Below are positions 23,466 through 33,727 of a DNA stretch of 64,000 nt, one piece after another. Position numbers and translations under genes: made by a program. The stretch comes from Ophioderma brevispina (taxonomy: Eukaryota > Echinodermata > Ophiuroidea > Amphilepidida > Ophiodermatidae), in contig JAMKCH010084886.1 of the NCBI GenBank assembly GCA_023653785.1, positions 1-64,000 of the forward strand. Direction: 5' to 3'. Position 1 is the first letter of the stretch, and the number at the start of each line of letters is the position of its first letter. The notes under the pieces were generated by a model. The model saw nothing but the letters and a program-made list of their open reading frames with translations. It was not told the DNA's origin and searched no databases.

Positions 23466-24182
23466 TTAATTGACAAAATGTCATGATTTCCTTGAGTTAA
23501 CTCAGTATGGTCCAACTAGATTTAGTGCACTTGTATATTTTTGCCTGTATGACATATTTAGAGCTCTTGTCACTAAATAAATCTAATTTAATATAACAAA
23601 CATCACTTTTGCTTCAAGAGGAAATGGCCATTAAGTCATGCTCTCTTCTTGTAAGCATACAACACTGCATGTCTCTGTATTAATATTCTTATGAATGCCA
23701 TTCCATCTTCAAATTCAATTAAGCGAGATCTCTGTTTAATCCTAGCACCCCCAATTTCATGCCAAGTACACTTGCTTGATGTCACATTTGGAAAGATGTC
23801 AGGAAAGACCCAAAAATACCACAGGAGACTTTCTTATGGTATTTAGTAATTAGCATGTCTAATATATACACGTAGTAGGTGTGCTATGAGATATATTACA
23901 CCCAATACCACGATAGTAGCACAGTTTAGTATTTCATGGTATTCTTAAGTGTTGGGATCTAATGAACATACATCTCACCAGACCCTATGGACTGCCAACA
24001 AAATATAATTGCAAAAATAACAAACAATCCAAACGTTTGATCCTCCATGCAAAGTATGAAGTGCTGAGAAGTACTGCATACACCACCAAAGGAATGCAGT
24101 ACTTGACCTTTACAAAGTTATCTTTCACCTGCTGCTGTTGGAAACTACTTTGATTGGAATCCATGTGTGTGTGCAGGTGCGT

Positions 24183-24391
24183 AGCCAGCCAGGCGGTTCC
24201 GAGGGGGCAATTTCCCGGTAGGTGTAACAAATGTCCCGCTCACAAGCAAAAATTTCCCGGCCGTAGGGCAAAAGGATCCGAAACGGGGCTGATTTAACAT
24301 GGATATCTGTTTTATTTCCCGATTTCCCCTCAAGATATTTTTCAGAGGGGGCACTCTGCCCCCCTTTGCCCCCACCTGGCTACGCCACTGT
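24183..24391. mobile_element. MITE with GCGTAGCCAG termini
   Basis: About 210 bp, starting GTGCGTAGCCAGCCAGG and ending with the inverted CACCTGGCTACGCCACTG. G-rich and C-rich subterminal blocks can pair. This CAGTGGCGTAGCCAGG-type end is widespread among animal hAT-like MITEs. A (TG)n microsatellite follows directly. Confidence 0.65.
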
Positions 24392-24451
24392 GTGTGTGTG
24401 TGCATGCATGTGTGTGTGTGCGTGCATGCGTGTGTGTGTGTGTGTGTATGC
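24388..24451 (+). repeat. (TG)n microsatellite
   Basis: Interrupted TGTGTG tract with TGCATGCATG units. The Cys/Val- and His/Thr-rich ORFs across it are artefacts of the repeat. Confidence 0.9.
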
Positions 24452-24854
24452 GAATACATGCTTATTTAGAAAGATGTCAGGGAAAGATGAGAATACAACC
24501 ATTTTTGTGGGTCAGAAAAGATGTGAATATGACCACATGGATGAATATACCACAGATTACAGGGAGACATATGTTCAACCCTAGCACCCCTACTCCTAAT
24601 TTCATATGAAAATATAAACTACTATAAAATACTACATTCAACAGATTCCATACCAGAAAATACCATAGGAGAATTTGATGGTATTTGGAATTAGTATGAT
24701 TACTATGTAATGTGTTACAGGATATATTACACATTCATGGTATTCTCAAGTGTTAGGGTTCTAATGAACATACATCTCCCTGGACACTATGGACTGTTTT
24801 TAAAAAAAATACATGGGTCCTCAGACTGCATGTGTCCCCTGCCATCGCGGTTGT

Positions 24855-25322
24855 AATGATTGGCTTCATATGACCTTTGACCTTGGCATGTGACCTTTGA
24901 CCTTGGCATGTGACCTTTGACTGCATCAACAAATGAGGGATCCAATGCTGCACCTATGAGTATGACTCAAGTTTGGTTCCAATTGAATTTCATTTTTTCA
25001 ATTGAAGTCAATTTTACATTTTTACCCTATCTTACAACTTGACCTCACATGACCTTTGACCTTGGTATGTGACCTTTGACCTCATCAGCAAATGAGGGAT
25101 CCCATGTTCCATCTATGATTCAAGTTTGGTTTAAATCCATCGAAGTATGCGGATATTAGAGGCAAATGTTAACCCTTTTTCACAACAGACAACAACAACA
25201 ACAGACATCAATGTGCAACTACAGTGGACAAAGTGATCCCTATGTGTCTTCCTGCCTTAAAGCAGGTGACACAACAAAGTGATCCCTATGTGTCTTCCTG
25301 GCTTAAGGCAGGCGACACAAAA
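24855..25322 (+). repeat. DR1-bearing repeat, second subfamily, copy D
   Basis: It contains at least five TGACCTTTGACCT or TGACCTTTGACTG boxes, the ATGAGGGATCC module and AAGTTTGGTTCCAATTGAA, but ends differently from copies A-C: CTAACCC-TTTTTCACAAC, ACAACAACAACAG, then two hairpin units GTGTCTTCCTGCCTTAAAGC and GTGTCTTCCTGGCTTAAGGC followed by AGGCGACACAAAAAT. Confidence 0.75.
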
Positions 25323-25541
25323 ATGGAAGAATCAGAATGTTTTAAGCATTCTAATACTTAGGCAGTCCACAGGTCTGCCTCAGCACAGGTTATGTTGAAG
25401 TATTGCATCTCTTTGAGACACGCTTTCGTGAATGAGACCCGTTGAACGATACCGTCTTTTACACCTTATTTTTACAGCATTCAAGAGATTTAATGAACCA
25501 AATGAATCAAGAAATCAATAATGGATATAACATGCATTTAA

Positions 25542-26028
25542 AGAGACACTGGCACATTTGAAAAATAGTGCGCCCTCAAGATTTTTCAAAATCGATATTT
25601 TTGCATGGTTGTAAGGATTTTATAATTTAAGTAAATGGGTAAACAGAACGATTTTATAATTTAACGTTGCCGGCGACATTAAATTCAGCAGACGACGAAA
25701 ATGGCCTTTAACACAAGAACACGCACTCTGTATGCAAGTTTCCCATGCACACTGTTTGATCGGTCTATAACCTTTGTGGTTTTAATATCAGTGAGTACGA
25801 GTCAAAAATATTCATGTAATATACACATTGTTGATTAAAGTTAAGGAAAACTTTAAAGTTGGCGTACAAATTAACTGGATGTCTTTATCCTCATATCAAT
25901 GTCCCTATCTGTTTTGGGGTATGTTATTTTTATGTGTAAAATATATCTCTGTTCTTCCAATGGCCTAGACTATCATTTGAGAGCAAATTGAAGAAATTTC
26001 ATATTTTGTGAATATGTGCCAGTGCTGC
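25542..26028 (+). mobile_element. TTAA-flanked MITE (GCACTGGCACA family), copy 2
   Basis: A 487-bp element with AGAGACACTGGCACATTTG at its start and TATGTGCCAGTGCTGC at its end, flanked by TTAA at 25538-25541 and 26029-26032. It is the first part of the 1.8-kb unit that is tandemly duplicated. Confidence 0.85.
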
Positions 26029-26756
26029 TTTAAGTGAGCAAGATCATGTCCCTAACCTAAGATGAATAATGCTGTATTTTGCGGAGTTATTAGAATTTCA
26101 ACCCAGGTTAAGCTCCCATGTTGTCCTCCAAACTATGAACTAAAGAGTGGTACTTTCCGAAGGGCTCTACTCTACAGTGAAATTCTACGGTAAAATTGAT
26201 GCATAAAAAAAGGAAGCTTATTTGAATTTGGCACGTACCGTACGCGTAAACCGTATTCCGTGAAGGCATTTTGCAGTGCTTGTGAAAGTGAGGGCGCCCT
26301 GCCAGACGGTGTAGGACGTGATTTTTCTGCTTGATTGACATCAATCTCAGTCTTTTGAAACTGTGAACAAGCTTACTTATCAGCATTATGAAAATATTTG
26401 TATGCAAGAAATTTTGGGAAATTAGATTCTGTTAACCATTCCTGCCTGTGGTAGGCACTTGTGCTGGCTAACTGAGTGGCGGTCGGGGGGCCAGGGTGTC
26501 TCACACTTATTAGTTGCAGATACTTGCACACATGAGATGGTGTCATCGTGAATATAGAAAAACAAGATAAGTTTTGCAAAACAAAAGTTTGCATTTATTT
26601 GCCAAGTGAACCCTCAGGTGAAAATCTGTTAAACTGGTCCAGCCTGTGGCAGGCATTTGTGCTGGTTAACCGAGTGGTGGTCGGGGGGGCCAGGGTGTCT
26701 TGCACTTACCAGTTACAGATCGTGAATATTAAGTAAATATTGAAAGCAAAATTAAT

Positions 26757-27323
26757 ATGGCAGAGGCAAAGGAATTGCAATCCTATTCACCAAGTGATCA
26801 TCATGAAGAATACAAATCAAATGATGAAAATGAACAGTTTCAAGGGCATACAAGTCCAAGAAATCCTTGGGAACCTGAAGATAGAAGTGCATATTTTTGT
26901 GATGATATCAAACCAAGTGATAGTGTATCCAGATCAGGATCCAGACATTCTTCGCAATCGAGGAGTAGAACATCAACAAAAAGAAGTGCCAGATCTGAGA
27001 GAGCTGCAGCCATAACAAAGGAGATTGAATTAGCAGCTAAAGCAGCGATACTGAAGAAAAAGTATGAGCTAGAAATGGAAGAAATAGAAGGAAAATTGAA
27101 ATGGAAGAGTTTGAAGCAATGCAGCGAAGAGAAAGAGAAAGCCGCAAAGCAGAGTTAGACTACAAAAGGGAGGAGATAATAATTCAAGCTAATTTGGAGG
27201 CAGTGAAAGCCATATCTCAAGTGTACGACAGTGAATGTGACAGTATAATTAGCCACGGACCTAGCGCAGCGGAGAGTGTTGCCAGAGCTATAATGACCAG
27301 GGCTGAAGAAAAAAATGCCATTT
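26757..27323 (+). pseudogene. BEL/Pao gag N-terminal region, truncated copy
   Basis: Starts MAEAKELQSYSPSDHHEEYK. A Ser/Arg-rich stretch (SRSGSRHSSQSRSRTSTKRS) is followed by a charged, Ala/Glu/Lys-rich segment (ERAAAITKEIELAAKAAILK, then ELEMEEIEGKL) predicted to be coiled coil. This arrangement is typical of the start of BEL/Pao Gag proteins. A frame change near 27,105 is needed to continue through ISQVYDSECDS. The ORF then runs into a MITE at 27,326, so no capsid or protease remains. Confidence 0.65.
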
Positions 27324-27325
27324 AA

Positions 27326-27800
27326 AGAGACATGGCACATTTGAAAAATAGTGCGCCCTCAACGATTTTCAAAAATCGATATTTTGCATGGTTTTGTAAG
27401 GATTTTATAAGAAGTAAGGGGTAACAGAACGATTTTATAATTTAACGCTGCCGGCGCATAATTCAGCAGACGACAAAATGGCCTTTAACACAAGAACACC
27501 GCCGCTGTATGCAGTTTCCCATGCACCACTGTTTGATCGGTCTATAACCTTTTGGTTTTACTATCAGTGAGTACGAGTCAAAAATTTCATGTAATATAAC
27601 ACATTTGTTTGATTAAAGTAAGGAAAACGTTAAAGTTGGCCTACAAAGTAACTGGATTGTCTTGATCTTCATATCATGTCCCTATCTGTTTTGGGGTAGT
27701 TTATTTTATGTGTAAAATATATCTATGTTTTCCAATGGGCCTAGACTATCATTTGAGAGCAATTGAAGAAACTTCATATTTGTGAATGTGCCAGTGCTGC
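27326..27800 (+). mobile_element. TTAA MITE (GCACTGGCACA family), copy 3
   Basis: Same ends as copy 2. The left TTAA is intact (27322-27325) and the right one reads TTAC. It is about 2% shorter than copy 2 through many single-base deletions. Confidence 0.75.
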
Positions 27801-29558
27801 TTTACGGAGCAAGATCATGTCCTTAACCTACGATGAATAATGCTGTATTTTGCGGAGTGATAGAATTCAACCCCAGTAAGCTCCCTGTTGTCCTCCAAAA
27901 CTATGAACTAAAAGAGTGGTACTTCGAAGGGCTCTAATCTACAGTGAAATTCTACGGTAAAATTGATGCATAAAAAAGGAAGTATTTGAATTGGCACGTA
28001 CCGTACGAGTTATTTCGTGAGGCATTTGCAGTGCTGTTGAAATTGAGGGCGCCATCCATGCCAGCCGGGTGTAGACGTGATTTTTTGTTGATTGACATCA
28101 AGCGCAGTCTTTTAAACTGTGAACAGCTTACTTACAGCACTATGAAATATTTGATGCAGAAATTTGGGACAGTAATCTGTTAACCATCTGCCTTGGTAGG
28201 ACTTGTGATGGCTAACTGAGAGTGGCGGTCGGGGGGGGCGGTGTTTTATGTTATATTAGTGCAGATCTTGCACACATGAGATGGTGTCATAGTGAATATA
28301 GAAAAACAAGATAACTTTGCAAAACAAAAGTTTGCATTGCATTATTTGCCAAAGTGAACCCTCAGGTGTGATGTAAAATATGTTAAAACTGGTCCAGCCT
28401 GTGGCAGGCATTTGTGCTGGTTAACCGAGTGGTGGTCGGGGGGGCCAGGGGTGTTGTCTTGCACTTAACAGTTACAGATAGTGATTTAAGTAAATTTGAA
28501 TAGTGAAAGCAAAATTAATATGGCAGAGGCAAAGGAATTGCAATCCTATTCAACAAAGTGATCATTAATGAAGAATACAAATCAAATGATGAAAAGAACG
28601 TTGCAGGGCATACAAGTCCAAGAACACCTGGGAACTGAAGATAGAAGTGACATATTTTTGTGATGATATCAAACCAATATAGTTGTATCCAGATCAGGAT
28701 CCAGACATTCTTATTCGAAATCGAGAGTAGAACATCATCAACAAAAGAAGTGCCAGATCTGAGAGAGCTGCAGCTAACAAAGGCGATGAATAGAGCTAAA
28801 GCAGCGCAATGAAGAAAACGTATGAGATAGAAATGGAAGAAATAGAAGGAAAATTGAAATGAAGGTTTGAAGCAATGCTGCAGCGAGAGAAAGAGAAAGC
28901 CGCCAAAGCCACGAGTTAGACTACCAAAAGGGAGGAGACGAACATAATTCAAGCTATTTGGGAGGCAGTGAATGAAACTCATATCTCAAGTGTACGACAG
29001 TGAATGTGACAGTATTAGCAACGAGACTAGCGCCAGCGGAGAGTTTGCAAGAGCTATAATGACCAGGCTGAAGAAAATACAAGACAGAAATCACTTCAGA
29101 AAGCCATACCAATTGTGAGCACAGATCACAACCCATGTGATGTGCAAAAAACCTACACAGACAATGGATAGATGGGAGCATTAGAGACACATAAGGCTTC
29201 CTCAGCTTAAAGGTCACTACACCCAAGAGGGTGTTATGAGGGTTTATGTTCGTTTGCCAGGGCCGGTTTTTTAATTCCGTATTTGTGGTGTTTTTTGTGG
29301 TTTGAGGTGTTCGTGTTTTTTTACACTTTTTAATGATTTGCAATAATGTACCAGCGCCACCCACTACGCTTGCGACTTGTATTATAGCAAAAGTGGTGAT
29401 TCCATACGCCCATCAGATCACCGCTAGGATGGCTTGTATACGGTATCCCAGGCAACTGAGAAATCAGAGTTGAGGTCAGTGTGAACTTTGGTAGGATAGA
29501 CATCTCCTGTCCAGACTAGATAGAACAACTCGAAGAGCAGTTTCAGAAGTACATAAAC

Positions 29559-30060
29559 ATGGATTCAATGAAGGGCTCAACGCTGCAGCTTATCGGTGGA
29601 AGAAATTTGTGGCCACCAAATGATATGCAGGAGATAATCCCAGAAGAAGAGAAAGGACAGCCAGGAAAGGAAAAGTTATGGTACATCCTGCACCATAGTG
29701 TGGTACATCCAAAGAAACCAGACAAAACTGGTCGTGTTCAATTGTCCTGCAACTTACAAGGAAAATGCCTCACGCGCAAGCTGTTGCAAAGGACCAGATC
29801 TGACAAATAGAATGAATTGCATTCTTCTGCGCTGGGACAGGCAGGAGAATATTGGAGTCATGGAACAAGAGATCCAGAGATGTTTTACGGTAGGCGAGTC
29901 GAGGAAAGTGACGTAACTTGTTGCAATTCCTATGGTGGGAGACTGGGACCCACGACAATGAACTTGAGGAATACCGCATGCTCTGGTACAGGTATTTTTG
30001 AGCGAGATCTTCAAGTTGTGCCAAACCATATCTGGAGAAAAGAAAGAAGCCCTTGATTGA
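29559..30060 (+). pseudogene. BEL/Pao reverse transcriptase, N-terminal part
   Basis: The frame from 29,559 runs through EIIPEEEKGQPGKEKLWYIL and HHSVVHPKKPDKTG, then shifts to continue as LLQRTRSD / GPDLTNRMNCILLRWDRQEN and VMEQEIQRCFTVGESRKVT (family: LVGVLLRFR, VMADIEAMFHQVRV). The catalytic YVDD is only faintly visible near 30,100 as a degenerate SYVDDIL (sequence CCTATGTCGATGACATCTTG). Broken by at least four frame changes. Confidence 0.8.
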
Positions 30061-30692
30061 GATCAATATGGAACTCATATACCAATGCTATATTGACAGA
30101 CTCCTATGTCGATGACATCTTGAGATCATTTGAAAATGAAGAGTAGTAGATATGAGAGGGTTCACAGCATCATAGAGGTTTGATGAGGGAAGTTCCGTCT
30201 ACAAAAGTGGATTAGGCAACAGCAAGAGAAGGAAGGTTATCGAATCCATCCATAGAAGAAAGATCTAAGAAGTGAAGACATTCACCTTCATAGTGCCGGT
30301 ATACCACAGAAAGAGCCTTAGGACTGCAATGGAATGTGTGAAGACACCCAAGGATTACCACAAGTGAAAGTGAACACGAGAAAGCTACCAGAAGGAGAAT
30401 ACTGTCAGTCATGAGCAGTACTTGCGACCAATTGCGATTCTAGCACCATTCACACTGAGAGCCAAGAATCTTGCGAGTTATGTGCGAACAAGGCCTGGAT
30501 GAGGAGATTCCAAAGAAGTTACAAACAGCAGTGGGAGTCCTGGCTACAGGATTATCAAACAGAAGAACCTCAAGATGACCAGATGCTACAAGCCAGTGAT
30601 TTGACAACCTGACCAATGTGGAGATTCACCACTTCACGGATGACAGTTGGTGTGTTATGGAGTGGTAAGCTACATAAGGTACGTCAACCGTT

Positions 30693-31106
30693 GTGGAAAG
30701 GTACACTGTGCATTTTTGGCAAAAGCGCGGGTTGACCTGTGAAGATAGAACGATCCCAAGACTAGAATTGAGTGCTGCCACTACTGCTGTGAAAATCAAC
30801 CATACGCACTATACAGAAGGAGCTAAAGTACCTGTGAATGACACCGTTTACTGGACGGATAGTCAAACCGTGGTTGAGATATATAACAGTACAAAGTGCG
30901 ATTCAAGACCTTCGTGGCAAATCGAGTGGAAATTATCAGAGGGGGTCTCAACAAGACAATGCATTATGGTCAAGTCAGAGCAGAACCCAGCACACTTTGC
31001 ATCTAGAGGTCTACTAACAATGACAGATCTTCTGAAAACACCCAGATGGCTTCAAGGACCACATTTTCTATGGAGCCAAGATTCAACTGGCCAACATGGT
31101 CAATGA
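30693..31106 (+). pseudogene. BEL/Pao RNase H domain
   Basis: The 137-codon open segment contains RTIPRLELSAATTAVKIN, DTVYWTDSQTVVEIYN with the acidic Asp of the RNase H active site, QNPAHFASRGLL and WLQGPHFLWSQDS. These four motifs occur in this order in BEL/Pao Pol. It is the longest intact piece of the element. Confidence 0.85.
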
Positions 31107-31779
31107 GTGAAAAGTCTTCTACCCAGTCCAAGAAGACGACCCAGAATGAAAGTAAAAAAAACAGCCTAAAGTGCAGAAATGTGTAGTAAGGCAGCATTTG
31201 TGAAACAGGAAGGGCAACATGAGGGAAGAAGACCAGACGATCCTGTAATACGAATAATTGACAACTATTCTGATTGGATGAGGCTGAGAAGTGGGGAGGT
31301 GAGAAGAAGGGTAGCTGGTGGATTACGCCTGAAGAAAGAACTACTTTAAACTAAGACCAAGAATCAACAGTCAGTCAGCCTAAGAATTGAAATGTGGAAG
31401 AAATCAGGAAGCTGGACATGCTATCATGCAATACATTCAGCAATAGCATTCCCAAAGGAAATATCTGCCCTCTCCAAGCACACCAAGCATGCTGAATATA
31501 GCGAACCACCGGGTGAGGAACAAGTCCACTGATCGTCAAAGTCAAGGTTGTACCACAAGACGTGAATGTCGATTCCCAAAACCAGTGGATAGTGAACTTG
31601 GATCAGAATTGCACAATGCTGTTGAGAGTAGGAAGGAAGATTGAGAATAGTTCACCTGCCCAAGAATTGCGAAACCATCAGAGGAATTCATTTCCTTACC
31701 GAAGATCAACCATGTGTCAACATTGATTATGAAAATCCCCAGAGATAAAACAAGTAACTTTGCGGCAAACAGAGTTATA

Positions 31780-32135
31780 CAATGGCATTTCAAACACAGG
31801 AGCATTTCACACCTGGAGGACATGGGAGCGGCAGATACGGACAATCGGAAGATCCTGTCGGCCTTGCTGCTTGCCAGCAGCAACAGGGGGAATATGAAAT
31901 AGTGCCAGAATGGACAGACACAGCTCGGTACCCTTATGTGCGAGGGGGGAGTCTTATTGTCAACAGTAGGCCTTTGCCAGAACAACAAGGGATCCCGATG
32001 ATCTCGATGTGTGAGACAAAGGACTTGTTATGCCCAAGCAACACCACGCCACCTGGCATTTTCAACCCCAAAGATGTGTATGCAAGAGATGGATGCAAGC
32101 ATCCGAGCAAACCTTGTTTGGAAAAGGATGGTTGA
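31780..32135 (+). pseudogene. BEL/Pao integrase, internally deleted
   Basis: The frame begins within the zinc-binding/linker part (AFQTQEHFTPGGHGSGRYG, QQQGEYEIVPEWTDTARYPY) and passes directly into the C-terminal SLIVNSRPLPEQQGIP and GIFNPKDVYARDGCK. The DDE core normally lying between these segments is missing, so the fusion reflects a deletion of several hundred bases. Confidence 0.75.
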
Positions 32136-32424
32136 AAAGAATATCTTCTGAATTGCAGAGACATCAACCGTGGAGGGCTACAACCTAGCAGAAACATTGA
32201 TGTGGTGCAGTGTTATGAAGTGGGACGATCACGCACCACGTGTCTTGGCCTATGGCAAAATCATTGAATGTGGTCTATGATAGCCAAATGGACTTTTGCA
32301 TTGCCCAGATTAAAACAAAATACCATTTTGAACAGGCCAATCAATAAGCAAGCCTGTTATGGGAGCAGGAGGCTTAGGAATGAAGCCATCCTTAAAGACT
32401 GAACCTAAGAGCTACATTATTATG

Positions 32425-32680
32425 AATGTTGGAGCCTACATGTATTATGACTGTTTTGGAGCCTAAAGTATATGACTGTTTGAGCCTTACATGTATTATG
32501 AAAGGTTTGGAGCCTACAGTATTATGAACTGGTTGTGGCTACCATGTATTATGAACGTTTGGAGCCTAACATGTATTATGACTGGTGTGGAGAGACTACA
32601 TGTAGTATGAACTGTTGGAGCCCTACATCGTTATTATGAAACTGTTTGGAGCCTACATGTATTCTGAAATGTTAGAGCTG
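32425..32680 (+). repeat. ~29-bp minisatellite
   Basis: About nine imperfect units of TTGGAGCCTACATGTATTAT plus GACTG/GAACTG. Units vary by single-base gains and losses. It lies just downstream of the BEL/Pao pol remnant. Confidence 0.85.
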
Positions 32681-32689
32681 CCAAAACAT

Positions 32690-33540
32690 CATGTGAGATG
32701 TATCTGGGGAAGTTGAATATTGCGAGTAAACAGCATCGCTAAAAAATCTGACTATATAGACTGTGGAACTAAATGTGATCTGGCAAGCGATGCGTCGAAC
32801 TGATTTGTGTTACTTTTGTGATTGGCAAGTGGTGGGTTCAAACTGATTGTGTTAAATTAGTTCAAACAAAGGTGACCTGATTTGTTTTGTGTTGTTGAAC
32901 CTGACTTCTACCCTATATTACCAGCATGAACTGTTGCATGTGTTGTGAGAGACTTTGTGCAAAATGACATGCAGTGATGAAATTGAAAGAACTGTTTACA
33001 GTTACTTTAGCTATATGGTGATGAGTGAAGTGTGATGACAAACTAAGCAACTATAAACTTTACCATGAGGAACCAGTTTGTGTGGAACTAATCAGAAAGA
33101 GACTGAATCTTAATTCTGTTTTAAATGGAACTAAAAAGCAAAGGGCGCGTTTTTATTTCCAATGTGGAGTTTGTTAATATTTTTGTGATTTTAAAGCATT
33201 TTTAGAGACATTTTATTTCAAAATTTAAAAGTGACCAAAATTATGCAAAAGGAAGAAGATGTGATAAATTGAATTGAAGGATATTCTTTTGCATCATTTC
33301 ACATAATGTGATGCACTTTCAGCTTTGATTTATTTCTAAATTACTGATCAATCTCATAATATTGAAATTCTTATTAAAGTGAAAATTTGTGGTGTTCAAG
33401 TTAAAATGAACAAATCAAGTTTGATTGATCTGTGATGCACAAATTAAAATTGTAGCACAGTTTGGTGATAGGCCCCAGTGAATCATATTGTGGCACAGTT
33501 ATGCTGTGCTTTGCCAGTCAGCTAGATTAAATCCATGCCA
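32690..33540. other. AT-rich stretch between BEL remnant and REXO4 3' end
   Basis: No ORF of interest. The part adjoining 33,554 should contain the REXO4 3' UTR. AATAAA on the minus strand (TTTATT, 33,329-33,334) is a candidate polyadenylation signal about 220 bases past the stop codon. Confidence 0.4.
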
Positions 33541-33553
33541 GAATGTCTGACTA

Positions 33554-33727
33554 TTATGAAATGAAGGGCCTGAAGTATACAACCAAGTTATGTATACACA
33601 TTCCAGAGCCTTGATGCCACCATGACCACTGTAATGTTGCACCCTTATTCTTTGGTTTCATTTCAATGAGGCTTCCCACTGCTTCGTTAAGCATATAGAG
33701 CTTCATAACAGCCTGAGCATCCTCAAC
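33554..33727 (-). CDS. REXO4: REXO4 last exon (ExoIII motif)
   Basis: The acceptor CTCCAG precedes GTTGAG. The exon encodes VEDAQAVMKLYMLNEAVGSL and a C-terminal tail with WSWWHQGSG to the stop at 33,554-33,556. Together with the His at the end of the previous exon (EHNS) it completes the DEDDh ExoIII motif, with Asp in VEDAQA. The aligned family form is QDAQAAMRLY. The last 35 residues are lineage-specific. Confidence 0.93.
   Translation of the reverse strand, partial: VEDAQAVMKLYMLNEAVGSLIEMKPKNKGATLQWSWWHQGSGMCIHNLVVYFRPFIS

Larger units (their letters stand above)
25542..29090 (+). repeat. 1.8-kb tandem duplication (MITE + BEL/Pao 5' region and gag start)
   Basis: Unit 1 is 25,542-27,321 and unit 2 is 27,326-29,090. 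Both carry, in the same order, the TTAA MITE, a leader with CCCTCAGGTG, two GGCA-TTTGTGCTGG...GGTGGTCGGGGGGGCCAGGG modules, and the gag start ATGGCAGAGGCAAAGG. Unit 2 continues into the BEL/Pao pol region while unit 1 ends abruptly at the second MITE. Unit 2 differs from unit 1 mainly by scattered one-base insertions and deletions. Confidence 0.85.
28520..32350 (+). mobile_element. BEL/Pao LTR-retrotransposon remnant (gag start, RT, RNase H, integrase)
   Basis: The gag start at 28,520 matches that of unit 1. After a gag/protease deletion, RT is recognisable from about 29,560: NPRRRER/EEEKGQPGKE, WYILHHSVVHPKKPDK, LLQRTRSD, VMEQEIQRCFTVGESRK, EEYRMLWYR. RNase H follows at 30,693-31,106: IPRLELSAATTAVKI, VYWTDSQTV, NPAHFASRGLL, PRWLQGPHFLW. 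The integrase H-H/zinc and core parts are partly present at 31,700-31,960 (VSTLIMKIPRDKT, GGHGSGRYG), with an internal deletion joining to the C-terminal IVNSRPLP and PPGIFNPKDVYAR at about 31,960-32,110, and SWPMAK and IKTKYHFEQ up to 32,345. There are many frameshifts. I could not identify LTRs. Confidence 0.85.

Noticed and set aside
24145..24609. ORFs with Cys/Val- and His/Thr-rich runs
   Set aside because: They read through a (TG)n microsatellite and a MITE end; not genes.
26740..27015. 91-codon plus-strand ORF overlapping the gag start in another frame
   Set aside because: The overlapping frame from 26,757 has the Ser/Arg and coiled-coil features of BEL/Pao Gag; this one is its shadow.
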